From PALSA-1006 sp964571195 (GTDB taxonomy: Bacteria; Pseudomonadota; Gammaproteobacteria; Burkholderiales; Gallionellaceae): DNA of 64,000 nt. Positions 45,091-52,665 of this stretch are shown piece by piece. Numbering within the stretch: the stretch's first letter is position 1; every line of letters begins with the position of its first letter. A model generated the notes under the pieces. The model was given only the letters and a program-made list of their open reading frames with translations, was not told the origin of the DNA and made no database searches. The stretch is from the NCBI GenBank assembly GCA_964571195.1, contig CAZNAD010000009.1:1-64000 (forward strand), given 5' to 3'. Both the position numbers and the translations under genes were made by a program.

Positions 45091-45834
45091 ATGAGTAGTA
45101 TCACAATCAATGAAAATTCATCTGGCCATATCTCTTTTGAGATGGGCATGGGGGCGTCAGTTGATCAACATTGCAAGCCCGGAAAATTCTACGTATATAC
45201 GCACAAAGATAAAGATGGGACGGTTTTCTATGTTGGAAAGGGTACGGGTGATCGCGCACGCTCTCAGGAACGCACTCCAGAGTGGATTGAGTACCTTAAT
45301 GAAAAGTCAGCGGGGCAATTCTCCGTTGAAATAGTTCGCGATGGAATTTCCGAAGAAGACGCACTGGAACTTGAGGATGCGGTTATGAAAATGCACGGCG
45401 GTACAATCGTCAATCGAGTGAATCCGCACGCGCCATACGATCTCACAAAATTTCGTGCGTATTGCGAAGCCCAAAAGAACTTTAGCAATACTCTGAAGCT
45501 TGCTACCAATTTTCAGAAGGCCAAAGAATTTGACAAGGCCATCCCAGAGTTTGAGTTAGCGTATGCGTATCATTTAGAGATGGTTAGGAGCGCGAACTAT
45601 GACTTAGGAGCTCGGAATGGGCTCAAGTCTACTGCTTTTGCCTATCATCCCACATCGGCGTTGGCGGACGGATATTCGTTGGTACTCGCGAAAGCGGGGC
45701 GTAATCGTGAGTTGGTTGCCTTTGCGGAGCGCTATTTCCGAGACTATGCCGCGCCTTACAACAAGGCCGAGAGCGCTCTCAGGCGGCGTATGGAAAAGGC
45801 GCAAAATCACGTTAAAGGATCAGACACGAATTAA
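45091..45834 (+). CDS. GIY-YIG nuclease-domain protein
   Basis: A 247-residue protein with a GIY-YIG-type domain near residues 30-115. The N-terminal motif reads FYVYTHKD with FYVGKGTGDRARSQ, in place of GIY...YIG, and the following Arg and a downstream Glu (ELEDAVM) match the usual catalytic positions. Relatives cut DNA in repair or restriction. The C-terminal half is helical and not recognised; AIPEFELAYAYHLEM suggests a TPR-like helix pair. The gene is AT-rich compared with pyrC and the gamma-carbonic anhydrase gene, and stands alone between them, so recent transfer is likely. Confidence 0.75.
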   Translation: MSSITINENSSGHISFEMGMGASVDQHCKPGKFYVYTHKDKDGTVFYVGKGTGDRARSQERTPEWIEYLNEKSAGQFSVEIVRDGISEEDALELEDAVMKMHGGTIVNRVNPHAPYDLTKFRAYCEAQKNFSNTLKLATNFQKAKEFDKAIPEFELAYAYHLEMVRSANYDLGARNGLKSTAFAYHPTSALADGYSLVLAKAGRNRELVAFAERYFRDYAAPYNKAESALRRRMEKAQNHVKGSDTN

Positions 45835-45857
45835 GTTTCGAATACTCACAAATCACC

Positions 45858-46403
45858 ATGCCAATATCCGACTACCTCAACACCTCCCCCACCCTCGGCT
45901 CCCGCCTCTACCTGCACCCCTCCTGCCAGGTCATCGGCGATGTGACCATCGGCGACGACAGTTCGGTGTGGTGCAATACGGTGTTACGCGGCGACGTGAA
46001 CCGCATCGTGATCGGGCGTGGCAGTAACGTGCAAGATCTGACCATGGGGCATGTGTCGCACAAGACGCCGGAGAAGCCGGAAGGCTCGCCGCTCATCATC
46101 GGCGACTATGTGACGGTGGGACACTCGGTGATCCTGCATGGATGCACCATTGGTAACGAATGCCTGATCGGCATGGGTTCCATCGTGATGGACGATGTGG
46201 TGATTCCCGACCATGTGATGGTGGGGGCGGGCAGTCTTATCTCGCCGGGCAAGACGCTGGAGAGCGGTATGTTGTACATGGGTCGTCCGGCCAAGGCTAT
46301 TCGCCCGCTCACGGAGGAAGAGTTGGCGTATCTGCGCTATTCCGCCGAACATTACATGCGGGTGAAGGACAATTACCTGAAAAGTCCGGTCGTTCCGGTT
46401 TAG
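45858..46403 (+). CDS. Gamma-carbonic anhydrase family protein (YrdA type)
   Basis: A 181-residue left-handed beta-helix protein built of hexapeptide repeats, such as VIGDVTIGDDSSVWCNTVLRG and IGDYVTVGHSVILHGCTIG. The three metal-binding histidines are in MGHVSHKT, VGHS and LHGC. E. coli YrdA and related proteins have this fold, but carbonic anhydrase activity has not been shown for all members. It may act on bicarbonate, though nothing else here supports that role. It starts 23 bases after the GIY-YIG gene. Confidence 0.88.
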   Translation: MPISDYLNTSPTLGSRLYLHPSCQVIGDVTIGDDSSVWCNTVLRGDVNRIVIGRGSNVQDLTMGHVSHKTPEKPEGSPLIIGDYVTVGHSVILHGCTIGNECLIGMGSIVMDDVVIPDHVMVGAGSLISPGKTLESGMLYMGRPAKAIRPLTEEELAYLRYSAEHYMRVKDNYLKSPVVPV

Positions 46404-46425
46404 ACCCATCAGTAAAGAGTTTGAA

Positions 46426-46746
46426 ATGACATCTACCAATCTACAAGAAATCCTCCGTGCCAAAGTGAATCTGGAAACCTCGCGCATCGCATGGAAAGAG
46501 TTGCAACGTTTCTTTGCCAGCGGCGCGGCGCTCCAGGTCAACAACAACCTCGATCTGGTCGAGGTGGCATTCCAGATCTCGGAAGACAACAAGAAGCAGG
46601 TCGCACAGTGGCTGAGTGAAGGCAAGATCGGCCCGGTGACAGACGCTCAGGCCTTAATGTGGTATGAAGCGGATGCCGAGGTATGGGCGGTGGTGGTGAG
46701 TCCCTATGTGCTGGTTCAGGAGATGAAGAATGTATTACATCGTTGA
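46426..46746 (+). CDS. DUF2288 family protein
   Basis: A 106-residue protein with the DUF2288 pattern: LRAKVNLETSRIAWKELQRF and FFASGAALQV near the N-terminus, LVEVAFQISEDN in the middle, and the WYEADAEVWAVVVSPYVLV block. The function is unknown. Its end overlaps the next gene by 17 bases, so the two are translated together. It follows the gamma-carbonic anhydrase homologue by 22 bases. Confidence 0.82.
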   Translation: MTSTNLQEILRAKVNLETSRIAWKELQRFFASGAALQVNNNLDLVEVAFQISEDNKKQVAQWLSEGKIGPVTDAQALMWYEADAEVWAVVVSPYVLVQEMKNVLHR

Positions 46747-47113
46747 GAGCAATAAATCATTCGAGCAGGCCGCGACCGATTTGGAGGCGGCGGTAAAACG
46801 CAACGGTTTTGGCGTATTGCATGTGCACGACATCGGCAACACGTTGCGCGGCAAAGGTGTGGCGTTCGAGCCGCAGGTGCGCGTGTTCGAGGTGTGCAAT
46901 CCGCTGCAAGCGGCAAAGGTGATGGCCGCCGATCTGAAGCTGAACATGGCGTTGCCGTGCCGCATATCGGTCTACACCGAGGGCGGCAAGACGTTCATCG
47001 GGATGATCAAGCCCGGCGGGATTCTTGCGGCGTTATCACAGGATGCGGCTCTGGCCGTGGTTGCGCGCGAGGTCGAGACACAGACCATGCGTATGATCGA
47101 CGAAGCGAAATAA
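46730..47113 (+). CDS. DUF302 family protein
   Basis: A 127-residue protein of the DUF302 family: SFEQAATDLEAAVKRNGFGVL and HVHDIGNTLRGKGV, followed by FEVCNPLQAAKVMAADL and LPCRISVYTEGGKTFIGM. DUF302 proteins are small homodimers of unknown function; some occur near redox or sulphur genes. It overlaps DUF2288 by 17 bases and is convergent with xthA, with an 7-base gap. Confidence 0.87.
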   Translation: MYYIVESNKSFEQAATDLEAAVKRNGFGVLHVHDIGNTLRGKGVAFEPQVRVFEVCNPLQAAKVMAADLKLNMALPCRISVYTEGGKTFIGMIKPGGILAALSQDAALAVVAREVETQTMRMIDEAK

Positions 47114-47120
47114 GGTCGGC

Positions 47121-47888
47121 TCAGTCTGCGTAATCCACCAACAGCGGCGCATGGTCGCTGAAGCGCTGCTCTTTGTAGATACCGGTGGACAGGGCTTTTG
47201 CGGCCATACCGGGGGTGGCGATCTGGTAATCGATACGCCAGCCGACATCTTTGGCCCAGGCTTGGCCGCGATTCGACCACCAGGTGTAGGCTTCCAGTTC
47301 GGGATGCAGAAAGCGGAACACATCGACGAAGCCGACACGGTCGAATAACTCGGTAAGCCAGGCGCGCTCCTCCGGCAGGAAACCGGAGTTTTTCTTGTTG
47401 CCCTTCCAATTTCTGAGGTCTTTTTCGGTGTGCGCGATGTTCCAGTCGCCACACACGATCACGTCGCGCCCGCTCTCCATCAAAGCGACCATGTGCGGCA
47501 TGAAAGCTTCCAGGAATTTGAACTTCACCGCCTGACGCTCTTCGCCGCTGGAGCCGGAAGGCAGGTACAGCGATACCACGCTCAACTGGCCGAACTGCGC
47601 TTCGATATATCGCCCCTCGGCATCGAATTCGGGAACACCCAGACCAACGATGACCTTGTCCGGCTTGTTTCTGGAATAGATACCCACGCCGCTGTAACCC
47701 TTCTTTTCCGCGTAGTGGAAATAGCCGTGATAACCCAACGGGGCGAGCATGTCCGGCGTCATATCTTCGGCTTGTGCCTTGAGTTCCTGCACACAGAGGA
47801 TGTCGGTATCCTGTTTGCCCAGCCATTCCAGCAGGCCTTTGTTGTAGGCGGAGCGGATACCATTCAGGTTCAGCGAAATTATTCTCAT
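47121..47888 (-). CDS. xthA: Exodeoxyribonuclease III / AP endonuclease
   Basis: A 255-residue ExoIII-type enzyme of the exonuclease-endonuclease-phosphatase superfamily. It has MRIISLNLNGIRSAYNKG, LCVQELKAQ (metal-binding Glu), GYSGVGIYSR, the CGDWNIAHTEKDL block and the C-terminal DYQIATPG with FSDHAPLLVDY (catalytic Asp-His). It cleaves abasic sites in base excision repair. It is divergent from pyrE, with 104 bases between the two starts. Confidence 0.93.
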   Translation of the reverse strand: MRIISLNLNGIRSAYNKGLLEWLGKQDTDILCVQELKAQAEDMTPDMLAPLGYHGYFHYAEKKGYSGVGIYSRNKPDKVIVGLGVPEFDAEGRYIEAQFGQLSVVSLYLPSGSSGEERQAVKFKFLEAFMPHMVALMESGRDVIVCGDWNIAHTEKDLRNWKGNKKNSGFLPEERAWLTELFDRVGFVDVFRFLHPELEAYTWWSNRGQAWAKDVGWRIDYQIATPGMAAKALSTGIYKEQRFSDHAPLLVDYAD

Positions 47889-47992
47889 GTTTTTTCTCGT
47901 TGGGAAGTACGGGCATTATAATGGCGGCACTCCGTTGCAGTGGCGTCTTCTCTGTGCCCCTGTGTCTCGATGGGAATTGTATTTGAGGGTTT

Positions 47993-48640
47993 ATGCACGC
48001 TTACCGCCAGGACTTCATCCGCTTCGCCGTCGCACAAAATGTGTTGCGCTTCGGCGAGTTTCAAACCAAAGCCGGGCGCTTGTCGCCGTATTTCTTCAAC
48101 TCCGGGCTGTTCCAGGACGGTGCCGCTTTGCGTGAACTGTGCCAGTTCTATGCGCAGGCCATCCTCGCCGCCGAAGTGCCGTTCGATATGTTGTTCGGCC
48201 CGGCCTATAAAGGCATCCCGCTGGTGGCTGGCACCTCCATCGCGCTGGCCGAGCAGGGACACAATGTGCCGTATTGTTTCAACCGCAAAGAGGCGAAAGA
48301 CCACGGCGAAGGCGGCAACACCGTAGGAGCGAAGTTGCAGGGCAGGGTGCTCATCATCGACGATGTGATTTCGGCGGGTACTTCGGTGCGCGAATCCATC
48401 GAGCTGATCCGCGCCGCCGGTGCCACGCCATGCGGTGTGGTGATCGCGCTGGATCGCATGGAGCGCGGACAGGGCGAGCTGTCGGCAGTGCAAGAGGTGC
48501 GGCGTGATTATGGCTTGCCGGTCATCTCCATCGCGGCACTGGACGATCTGCTCGGTTATTTGCAGGGACGGGCGGAGTTGGTACAGAATCTGCAAGCAGT
48601 GCAATCTTATCGGGATCGTTACGGGGTGAAAAATGCGTAA
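47993..48640 (+). CDS. pyrE: Orotate phosphoribosyltransferase
   Basis: A 215-residue enzyme that makes OMP from orotate and PRPP. The N-terminus reads YRQDFIRFAVAQNVLRFGEF, the flexible catalytic loop region includes FNRKEAKDHGEGGN, and the PRPP-binding motif is VLIIDDVISAGTSVRES. The length matches E. coli PyrE (213). The last 8 bases overlap the start of the following DUF4124 gene, which is an uncommon partner. Confidence 0.95.
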   Translation: MHAYRQDFIRFAVAQNVLRFGEFQTKAGRLSPYFFNSGLFQDGAALRELCQFYAQAILAAEVPFDMLFGPAYKGIPLVAGTSIALAEQGHNVPYCFNRKEAKDHGEGGNTVGAKLQGRVLIIDDVISAGTSVRESIELIRAAGATPCGVVIALDRMERGQGELSAVQEVRRDYGLPVISIAALDDLLGYLQGRAELVQNLQAVQSYRDRYGVKNA

Positions 48641-49256
48641 ATCGACATGTTTAAAAGCAGGGCTGGTGTTGTGTCTCGTGCTGTCCGCCAATGCGGAAGC
48701 GAAGCTGTACAAGTGGGTGGATGACAACGGCACGACACATTACGGCGAGACCATCCCGCCCGAATACGCCAACAAGGATGCGACCCGCCTGAGCGACAAG
48801 GGGCGCGTGGAAAAACGTATCGAGAAACTGACGCAGGAAGAGTTGCGCGCCAAAGAAGCGGAAGATGCCAAAAAAGCCGCCGCCCAGAAACAGGCCATCG
48901 AAGCCAAGCGCCGCGATACCGCTTTGTTGAGTACCTTCAGCAATGAGAAGGAGATCGACCTCGCCCGCGACCGTGGCTTGCAGCAGGTCGAGGCGCGTAT
49001 CAGCAGCTACAGCACCATGCTCAAGTCTGCCCAGGCGTCACTTGCCGGACATCAGAAAGAGCAGGAAGGTCTGTTGAAGCAGAACAAGAAGATCCCCAAA
49101 TCGCTGCTGGAAGACCTCCAGGAAAGCGAGACCCGCGTCGCGCAGCTACAAAAGGATCTGGATCAAAGCAATCTGGAGCTGGCTAACGTGAAGGCCCGTT
49201 TTGATGCCGACAAGGCGCGTTATCGAGAACTGAAAGGCAATGGCAGCGCCCGCTAA
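48633..49256 (+). CDS. DUF4124 domain-containing exported protein
   Basis: A 207-residue protein with a signal peptide (about residues 1-23, ending SANAEA). A DUF4124 segment follows immediately: KLYKWVDDNGTTHYGETIPP (residues 24-43). The rest is predicted coiled coil, rich in Glu, Lys, Ala and Gln, with long heptad runs at about 60-95 and 115-200. DUF4124 proteins are common periplasmic proteins of unknown role in beta- and gammaproteobacteria. It overlaps pyrE by 8 bases. Confidence 0.85.
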   Translation: MRKSTCLKAGLVLCLVLSANAEAKLYKWVDDNGTTHYGETIPPEYANKDATRLSDKGRVEKRIEKLTQEELRAKEAEDAKKAAAQKQAIEAKRRDTALLSTFSNEKEIDLARDRGLQQVEARISSYSTMLKSAQASLAGHQKEQEGLLKQNKKIPKSLLEDLQESETRVAQLQKDLDQSNLELANVKARFDADKARYRELKGNGSAR

Positions 49257-49262
49257 GCGCGC

Positions 49263-50036
49263 TTAAAAGCTCTGTGTGAGCAGCGCGCCCCCGCCCAGTT
49301 CCGGGCTGGAGGTGCCTGTTCCCTTGAATAAATAGGTCTGCGCCTTCCACTTGTCGCTGATCCTGCGGTTCAGGAAGATCGTCCACATGCTCTGCGGATC
49401 GCTCCATACTGCGGTGGGTTGCCGATAGTCATAGATCAATCCGGCACTGCTTCTGGCATCGAGTTTGTTGCTGAACCCCAGCGAGCCGTAAAACACGTTG
49501 TCCAGCGTATAACCGACCGAGGGTTCGTAGACCTTGTATCCCAGCGTACCGAACGCACTGGCGCGACCCAATATTTTGTAGACGCTGGTCTCGCCGTAAT
49601 AGTCGTTCACGCCACTTCCCAGCCCCCGGTATTTGTCCGCAGTGCCAAACTTCACTTTGCCGGTCACATCAATGATGAGCCCGTTGCGCGCCGAGTTGAT
49701 CAGGCTATAACTGGTGGATGCCACAACATCCCCCAAGCCGGAATCGGTGCGTACATCGTTGTCTTTATAGACTGCCTGCCCGATGTTGGGCGTGGTATTT
49801 CCGGGCCCAGTGATGCTGATGTAGGGCACGGTCAGCTTGAACAACCAGTTTTCGGTCTCGTATTTTCCGCTGACGGGAATGTAGAGGACATTGGTCGTGC
49901 TCGTGCCGCCATATTTGCCAGAACTGAAATCCATGCCGCTGGTCAGGCTCAACGAACCCGCCAGTACGCAGGAGCTGGCAGGCAATAGCGCTGCCAGCAG
50001 GATGCCGCATCTGTATCGTCTGCGAATCTGGTTCAT
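49263..50036 (-). CDS. Outer membrane beta-barrel protein
   Basis: A 257-residue exported protein with a signal peptide (about residues 1-26, ending VLAG). It is built of alternating amphipathic strands, such as YETENWLFKLTVPYISI and YYGETSVYKILGRASAFGTL, and ends in QSF, the C-terminal phenylalanine needed for outer membrane insertion. Family-level similarity is to small transporter-like barrels of unknown substrate. It shares its start region with the stop of the DUF5666 gene (one-base overlap), so the two are translated together. Confidence 0.78.
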   Translation of the reverse strand: MNQIRRRYRCGILLAALLPASSCVLAGSLSLTSGMDFSSGKYGGTSTTNVLYIPVSGKYETENWLFKLTVPYISITGPGNTTPNIGQAVYKDNDVRTDSGLGDVVASTSYSLINSARNGLIIDVTGKVKFGTADKYRGLGSGVNDYYGETSVYKILGRASAFGTLGYKVYEPSVGYTLDNVFYGSLGFSNKLDARSSAGLIYDYRQPTAVWSDPQSMWTIFLNRRISDKWKAQTYLFKGTGTSSPELGGGALLTQSF

Positions 50037-51307
50037 CAGTGTTTTTTGTCCGAATGTTTTTCGGCATCCGAATGTTCGGAACGATCCGGTTTGTCCGGGC
50101 GATCAGCATGGTCGGCACGATCTGCGCGATCCGCTCGGTCTGAATGATCGCCATGATCCGAGCGGTCGGATCGCTCGATCTGGCTTGTATTGTTACGCTC
50201 ACCTCTTCCGACTCCCTCGCGCATCGCTCTTTCCGGCCGGTCGCGGCTGATTTCTATGCGGTCGGCGATCACTCTGTAGTCGCCGCTGAAGCGACCGCTG
50301 ATCTGAACCAGCTCGCCGGGAACGATTGCGGATCGATCTTGCTTGGCCGCATCCGCCGGATTGGGAATTACTTCTAGCTCTCCGATCCTGACTTGCCCGT
50401 CTGGACCAACCGCGCCAACATAACCTTGCAGATTGATACGCTCGGTCCGCCCGTATAACTGGGTCATTGGGCTGAGGGTAATTTCAGTGGCGGCGAGTGT
50501 GCCTTTTTCGACGCGCCCCTTCACCAGGATTTCTTGGCCGACCTTGAACCCGGTTCGTTCTTTTGTGCGGATCTTGAGATCGTATATCTGTATCGTGTCG
50601 CCATTGATCGCCGTGATCGGGCCGACCACGCTCGATTCCGCTGGGCCGCTGCTACGCTCGATACGCGAGGCAACGATCTGCCCGTTCGCCATGCGTAAGC
50701 CGCTCACTGTGATGCGCTCACCCGGCTTGAGTTGCACTGCGGATTGTTGCGTTTGCCGGTCTTGTACCACGGTCTGAGCTGTACGGCTCACGCTTTGTCC
50801 CAGCACAGTGAGTTTGTTCTGATCTGCATCGATAGCGGATATCTCTCCATCCACGGCATGGACGACGGAGATCTTGTCGGCCTGCAAGCGCTGGGCGTCG
50901 CCCTTGGCTTCGACCACCACGATCTGACCGACTGCAAGCTCGTTGGCGTTTGCAGCGGATTCGTTATTGAGCAGTTTTGTTTGGGCGTCGTAGTCAACTT
51001 CCAATCCGTTGACCCAGATACTGCCAAAACCGGTGATGGTACCCACGATACCGGTGCCGCCGATTCCCCCGTCGCTATGTCCGGTTCCGCCTATGCCTGT
51101 CTTGTTGGCAAGGCTGCCGGTGCCTCCGATACCGCCATGCCCTGTTCCACCGATGCCGGTCATACTTTTGCCGGTTCCGCCTATGCCGCAGTCCGGGCTG
51201 GCACGCCCAGTCCCGCCGATACCACGACAGTCTTCGGCACCCGCCGTTGCCGGCAATAGCAGCGCCAGCAACATCAGAACGGCGAACGAGTGGCGGTCAT
51301 TTTTCAT
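50036..51307 (-). CDS. DUF5666 protein with GIGGTG repeats
   Basis: A 423-residue exported protein with a signal peptide (about residues 1-24, ending AGA). Residues 29-90 hold six GIGGTG units separated by short linkers, the last followed by ITGFGSIWVNGLEV. Several DUF5666 beta-rich domains (about residues 95-345) follow, with VGQIVVVEAKG, LKPGERITVSG and VGQEILVKGRV as repeat marks. The last 45 residues are a charged low-complexity tail rich in Asp, Arg, His and Ser, with DRADRADHADRP. It overlaps the DUF6502 stop by 11 bases. It may be a cell-surface protein assembled with the downstream barrel, which is inference. Confidence 0.82.
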   Translation of the reverse strand: MKNDRHSFAVLMLLALLLPATAGAEDCRGIGGTGRASPDCGIGGTGKSMTGIGGTGHGGIGGTGSLANKTGIGGTGHSDGGIGGTGIVGTITGFGSIWVNGLEVDYDAQTKLLNNESAANANELAVGQIVVVEAKGDAQRLQADKISVVHAVDGEISAIDADQNKLTVLGQSVSRTAQTVVQDRQTQQSAVQLKPGERITVSGLRMANGQIVASRIERSSGPAESSVVGPITAINGDTIQIYDLKIRTKERTGFKVGQEILVKGRVEKGTLAATEITLSPMTQLYGRTERINLQGYVGAVGPDGQVRIGELEVIPNPADAAKQDRSAIVPGELVQISGRFSGDYRVIADRIEISRDRPERAMREGVGRGERNNTSQIERSDRSDHGDHSDRADRADRADHADRPDKPDRSEHSDAEKHSDKKH

Positions 51308-52154
51308 CGGGCAGCCTTTTTTCTTCTACTCCGAAGTAGTAGACACCAAAATTGATACGCTGAACAGCTTCAGTCTTTTCGGCATCCTGTCTCTGCAAAA
51401 TTTCCGCGCGTTTATTCACCGCCACCAGCGCCTCCATGCCGAGTTTCTTGGATAACTCGGACAACTCGGCGACGGACGCCGGGGTCAGTTTGTCGTAATA
51501 CACGCTTCTATCAAGAAAGGGGGGGCGCTGTCCCAGCAGGTTATGGGTACCAGCGGCAATATGGTCATGCAGGTTCTGACCGAAATAATAGGCTTTTTCT
51601 TCATAGCCGTTTTCCGGGATAAAGGCCTCGGTGTTCAGACACACGCGATCCATCTCGTCCAGGTGGGCGATGCCGATACGCAGCCATTCGTCCAGGATGA
51701 CGCGGGAGCGGATATCTTTGCTCACCGAGCTGACCAGGCCTTCGAACGAGCAGGCACCTCCTTCGCTGGCCTGTCGCGGCAAAGGCAGGTGCTGCCCCTT
51801 TTCATCCAGATACAAGGCATTGCTGGTCCATGCGGCGACCAGCTTGGCACCCAACGATACCGTCGGCGGTGGCGCATATTCCAACTGGCTTTCTTCTCCC
51901 AACCGCTTCACATCTTTGCGATGCACGCCGCTTAACAGACTGATACGGCTATCGGTCTGCGGTTTACCGTTGAGCAGGAATTCTTCTCGGGCGACTTCGA
52001 CATACAGGGACTTGAGCAGGCTAGATAGAAACGGGTAAGTGATGCCATTGACCAGCATCAGTTTAATCAGCGGGCGTAACAAGCGCCGCAATGCCGCAAT
52101 CAACGCGGGTGGCGGAGTATGAGAGCTGGCGATGGGGCGGGTCTCTGTATTCAC
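51297..52154 (-). CDS. DUF6502 family protein
   Basis: About 285 residues. The N-terminal part has LIAALRRLLRPLIKLMLVNG and YVEVAREEFLLNG, followed by KPQTDSRISLLSGVHRKDVK, the family's most conserved block, which looks like a winged-helix DNA-binding region. The C-terminal part (YYFGQNLHDHIAAGTHNLLG) is specific to the family. It is the first gene of the DUF6502-DUF5666-barrel operon and may regulate it. The GTG at 52154 is preferred; the longer frame, from a TTG at 52193, would start inside the palindrome at 52175-52191. Neither start has a strong ribosome site. Confidence 0.78.
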   Translation of the reverse strand: MNTETRPIASSHTPPPALIAALRRLLRPLIKLMLVNGITYPFLSSLLKSLYVEVAREEFLLNGKPQTDSRISLLSGVHRKDVKRLGEESQLEYAPPPTVSLGAKLVAAWTSNALYLDEKGQHLPLPRQASEGGACSFEGLVSSVSKDIRSRVILDEWLRIGIAHLDEMDRVCLNTEAFIPENGYEEKAYYFGQNLHDHIAAGTHNLLGQRPPFLDRSVYYDKLTPASVAELSELSKKLGMEALVAVNKRAEILQRQDAEKTEAVQRINFGVYYFGVEEKRLPDEK

Positions 52155-52174
52155 GCCGGGGATTCTAGCATGTC

Positions 52175-52191
52175 GTGTGAAAAAATCACAC
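52175..52191. promoter_or_regulatory. 17-bp perfect palindrome upstream of the DUF6502 gene
   Basis: GTGTGAAAAAATCACAC is a perfect inverted repeat, with 6-base arms around AAAAA, 20 bases upstream of the DUF6502 GTG. It resembles a CRP half-site pair, but the spacer is 5 rather than 6 bases. It is best read as a candidate operator of the leftward operon. Confidence 0.6.
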
Positions 52192-52230
52192 AAGATGCTT
52201 TACAAGCGAGCCCGGCCCGGTTAGCATCTT

Positions 52231-52257
52231 CTCGCGCGGGAAAATTTCCCGCGCGAG
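52231..52257. repeat. 27-bp perfect palindrome between divergent genes
   Basis: CTCGCGCGGGAAA (52231-52243) and TTTCCCGCGCGAG (52245-52257) are exact complements around a single A. It lies between the DUF6502 start and the small membrane protein gene, 40 bases from the 17-bp palindrome. It may be an operator for a dimeric regulator or a stable hairpin in the plus-strand leader. Confidence 0.65.
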
Positions 52258-52287
52258 CTGCGTGGTCAATTTTAAATGGAGGTGGTT

Positions 52288-52665
52288 ATGCGCGTGTTTT
52301 ATCCCGTTTCGGCCCGACTCTCTGATCTGCTCAATGACGAGACATCCTCTCCGTCAGGATGGAAGGTGTTATGGGGCACGTCTAGCATTGTGCTGCTTTT
52401 GCTGGTGGTTTTGGTTCTGCCGGACTTCGGCGCGGATGCGACAGACCGACAACATGAGTCTGCGACAAAACAGCACTTCAACCACGCCAGCCATGAGATC
52501 CGCAGCGGGCAGCACGCCATTACGGCGACGATTGCTGCAAACATGCCCACTCAGGCCTATGTCGATGCACACCGTTGTGCGCTATCGTACTCCTGTATTT
52601 TGCCGACTAAGTTGCCGTCGGCTGCGCCAACAAGACCGCAAGCAACCGACGGTCTGTATCTTTGA
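52288..52665 (+). CDS. Small single-pass membrane protein
   Basis: A 125-residue protein with one hydrophobic segment (about residues 33-48, SSIVLLLLVVLVLP) and a His/Gln-rich stretch after it. A strong ribosome site, GGAGGTGG, lies just before the ATG at 52288. This supports the gene even though its last 59 bases overlap the convergent kinase gene. No family is recognised. It is divergent from the DUF6502 operon and shares the palindrome-rich spacer with it. Confidence 0.5.
   Translation: MRVFYPVSARLSDLLNDETSSPSGWKVLWGTSSIVLLLLVVLVLPDFGADATDRQHESATKQHFNHASHEIRSGQHAITATIAANMPTQAYVDAHRCALSYSCILPTKLPSAAPTRPQATDGLYL

Noticed and set aside
52175..52191. A CRP binding site
   Set aside because: TGTGA and TCACA are present but separated by 5 bases rather than the 6 that CRP requires. 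The palindrome is kept as an operator for an unknown regulator.
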